Of a DNA stretch of 64,000 bases, positions 55,801-60,406 are shown piece by piece. A model generated the notes under the pieces. It was given only the letters and a program-made list of their open reading frames with translations. It ran no database searches and was not told the DNA's origin. The translations under genes and the position numbers were made by a program. Each line of letters begins with the position of its first letter. Position 1 is the stretch's first letter. The stretch lies in NCBI GenBank assembly GCA_963978545.1, contig OZ021732.1:50635214-50699213 (forward strand), given 5' to 3'. The DNA comes from Linyphia triangularis (Eukaryota > Arthropoda > Arachnida > Araneae > Linyphiidae).

Positions 55801-58800
55801 GAAGCAATAAGTATAAAAATTGTAAGTTGTAAATGTGGTCGCATAAATAAACGAGAAGAACATGTATATTTTTTATAAGAACTGTATTCAATATATTTTG
55901 GACATGCAACTGCAGACAGTGGCTCTGGGTGAAACGTAGTATCATCATTACAATTTAAGAAAGAAAGCGACTTTGATAAGAAAACTATTCAGGGTCTTGG
56001 TTATGATGGTACTGCATGAAATATTAAAGTCGTCTCTAAATTGATCAATTTCATTCTTCGTAAATACTTTAAAATAACCAGTACAAGCAGTTGTTTATTT
56101 CATTTAAACGAATTGCCTCTTTAGGAAAGTTATGATTACTCTCGATGGTTCAATTTATTGACATACTTCTTTTACTGTCCATTAAGAAAACGTTTAACAA
56201 GTTGTCGAGATTTATCAGTTGTTGATTACAATAACACTGATAGTGTTTTTCCAAAAGTTGATTTTAAAAAGTTGAACACCGACCACAAATATTGGAAAGT
56301 ATGTCAGGCTGTATTAACAAGCGAATGATCCAAAGGTTTGCAAGCAGAAACCTTGAAATCATCTCCCATTCAAGATGACTGAAAATGGCAAATTGAATTT
56401 CACGTATATGTATTGTATCACTTGATCCAACCTCAAAATTGAAAGAAAAAAAGAAGAAAAAAAGCTTGAGTTTGTAATGAAAATTTATACTCCCTAAAGG
56501 TTTACAATATAATGTCATGTAATGATGATATTACGTTTCGTACAGAGCCACTGTCTGGAGTTGCGTGTCCAAAATATGTTGAATGCAGTTCTTATACCAA
56601 AGATACATATTTTTCTCGTATATTTATGCGACCACATTTACAACTTACAATTTTTATACTTATTGCTTCATCCTTTCGATTAAATTAATAGAGTGAAAAA
56701 TAGTTGAACTAATACCTTGATGATATTTCACCCTTTCACGAAAAACATTCGATTTATCTATTACCACTGCCTGGTTTTCTTGTATTACAACATTTAAATC
56801 CCACAAAAGAGCATTTACTAATTGAGCTTCTACTCTCTAAAAGAGATTGGCTCTAAGGTTACATTCTCTAGAAAAAGAGAGATTTTCTGGCAGTTCTTAT
56901 TTCACTGAAATAATTAAACTTTCCGGCTTTCCCATGGTAGAAGCATTTTACTATCATGTACACTTTCCTCATTCGAACCCTGTGACATTGAATCATTTTC
57001 GATAACGTTACCTTCATGTCTCAAACCTAGAGTCTTTGTTGGTTGGAGACTCCAACCAACGTGGAGTCGTGCAGAAATTATATGAATTAATACTTGAGTT
57101 TAGTAAACGCTATTTCATAAAATGATATTCCCGATATTTCAAAATGCTGAACTACTATACCTAGACTATGAATAAAATAATTGAAACTAACCAAAAGAAT
57201 GGGTTGAAAAATATCCGTATTTTGTAAAAAAAATTAAGGGTTTCAGGCAGATTCAGTGAAACCTAAATATTAAATGGCAGATATAATTTTTTTACTACTG
57301 TTAATTAATATTATAAACTTTACATTTTTATTCTTGAAAAAAAAATGTTGCTTTATATTTAAAAAAAAAAAAAATCTTTGTTTTTGTCAAAATACTTCAA
57401 ACTTCAGATCCATTCCAGGAGACCTCAATATTATTCAATTGAACTAAAAATATTTTTGGTAAATTGACTTTATCAACTTGAAATTTTGAATTTCCAAAAA
57501 AAGTTTTTTCGATACGCCCTAGTGATTAGTGCCTGTTTAAGGATCATTTCGCCGTTTGATTTGAATCCATGCAGAATTGCTCAATTTTTTTTTTATCAAT
57601 TTGTATAAAAATATTCTGAAAATTAGTCCTGATTGTAATTTTTCTAAACAATCTGTGTTTAAAATTGTTGTTTTAACAGCAATTGTGTATGTAAAATTGT
57701 TTGTTGCTTTTTACTTTATTGAACAAGCTTGATATGAATAAGAATTTAAATTGAAAGATTTTTAGTACTTAAAATGTAGCTAAAAAATTTAGAAAACTGG
57801 GTTTAACTAAATTTGTCCTATTTGTCAATATGGTATAATTGCTGAAAACTGTTTGACTTGTTAAATTTTTAAGTTTTTACTAATTTTCATCGCTTTCACA
57901 GGAGTTTTTTTTTTTTTTTTGCTTTGGAGCTATACCATGCCTGGCACCAAGTGTTTCCCGTCTAGGTGCCTCTATTTTGAACCATTTTTGCTCACGGATA
58001 GTGACTATGCAGTGTTATAAATGCACATGGAAAACCACAATTTTTTAGCTTAAAATGTGTTTTATGTAAAATTTTTAAATTTTTGTTTTCAGCTTTTTGA
58101 TTTGTTTACCAAACTCATCCCTGGTAATAGTCTTTCGTATTTTTTTGTTTTGTTTTTTTGGCTTTCGAGAGTTTGCCTCGGTTTTGCGTAGCACTGAAGG
58201 CACATCTTTCTTATAGATTTGCTTTGAGCAGTTTTGCGAATTTGCAGGTGTTGAGACTCCTTCTTTATTATTTGAGACCTTGTGTTTTTTGATTTCAACC
58301 TCTCCTGAATTATAAGCTCTCAGAATTGTCTCATTTGTATTTTCTGGTTGTTTGCTTTTTGATAAACAATGTGTGCATTCACTACTGAAGTACCTATTAG
58401 GAAATTAATGAGTTTCTTATACCATTTTATACTCTTCCGAAGTGTTGTTGCATATGATGCATTTGGTCGCTTTTATCAATGTTGCACTTTCCAGTATTGT
58501 AAGCTATGACTGCTAATGGTTTTATTTTTGGAGGACGTCCACAAAGAGTGGAAAAGTCTGAAATTGGTATCATAACAGGTGCATTTGATGATAATACTCT
58601 GACATCACGGGCATCTCTCCATTTCAGCACTACAATGCCATTGTCGCCTTCCCGTTTTACAAACAGACATTTTAGGGATCAAGAGGTAAAGTTGAGTAAA
58701 ATACTGCTCGACTGAATGAAGGTAAATAAATGCAATAAAATCTCTCGTAGTGATCCTTGTTTGAAACGCTTTCCCTACTTCATGGCCAACCCCACTTTTA

Positions 58801-60374
58801 GAAAAGGTTTGTCAAATTCTTGGCTCAGTATGGCCCACTTGTTATCCTTGCATTGTTAAACTCTAACCAAACTAATCTGCTGATTTAAAAAATTACAATA
58901 ATTCATTTCTCGGTAATTAAATATCATGGAACCTTCAAAATTGAGATTTGTGGTTATCCTAGCCTATACATTCATTACACAAAATTTGAGGAAAATCTGA
59001 GATGGTGGCTGAACTGCACTGTTTGATTTGAGGTGGTTTAACCCTTGTAATAATCAATATTGAAATGTAACATCATGGCGAAAGTGAATCTATAGAAAAG
59101 CTTCTATTTATTTATAGATAGTTTTTTTTTTATTGCCTTTCACAGGCTTTGAAAATAACAACTGACAACGTTTTAGGTAATGCCTAGAGTGTGATTTCAT
59201 ACTCTAGGCATTAAAAAAAAATTCTAGAACAGAGGAAGATCCTCTAGAAAAAAAAAAGTCACAGGTTACTAGTCTTCCAATAGTCCATTTATTGTTATTT
59301 ATATGCATTTAATATTGATTTATATTTCGAGAAACTTTTGAAAAAAATTGTATTTGCTTATCGCTACATTTTTGAAATCTCCATATTTTTTAAATATGTA
59401 TTTCAAGCTGAATATTGTCTGAACCATTTACTCAAACAATATTAATATTTAAGTCTGAAACCAAATTTTAACTTGTTATTATTTTTCTTAGTTCGAGAAT
59501 CATAACTGGTCAAAAGCTGATGTCTTTCTCACAACTGTTTTGAAATCTTCTTTTAAAATGGCTGTGGATCGTCAGCCTAGCCATATATTAAGCTGACACT
59601 TTCCAGAACTTTGTGCTTAGAGAGTGTTAGTATGCGTCGTGTTTTCTACATTGTGAGAAAGCTTCATTAAATTTGAAAAGTGATGTAGACACCACGTACA
59701 AATTAAGCTATTTCACATGGAATCTCATTTCAGATTAATCTTAACTTGCATAAAACTTAATATTTGCATGTTTCTCGTATTTAGACAATGTGGCCAACAT
59801 AATTGGAAATTATGTATAATAACCACTTTTAAAACATGAACTGTTTATTATTTACAATTAATTAAGTAGATTAATATTGTTTATTCAGTAAAAAGTATTA
59901 TGAAGGGAAAAAATTAAGAATACCTTTTCTCTTCATATTCAAAAATTATTTACTCTTTGTATAAATTATCTATTTTTGCAAAATTTCTTGTCGATAATTG
60001 AAGGATTTAAACAGGGTTGCCACACACCTGGAAATGTCAAGGAAATTGAAAATGCCTAAAAATAACCACAGAAAATTAAAAAATACAAAATTTTCTGGAA
60101 AAGTCAGTGAATTTCTTTCTGTTTCAAGTTTTCTTTTAAGAAGTCTAGTAATTTTTTTCAGAACACATGTTTGTGTTGTGAAAATTTGATATTTCGTCTG
60201 ATGTTTTTTTGTGACATCATATAAAAAGCACCTGCTCAAAGCGAATTGTTTGAAAAATTAAAGAGAAACTTATAGTTTGCTACTTCTACCAGTTAATCCA
60301 ATTTATCTTCGTGCTGCTCATACATCAGTTTTCTGTGACACAAATCGCAGACATGATATAGTTCTGCAGAAAAG

Positions 60375-60406
<32 letters not shown>

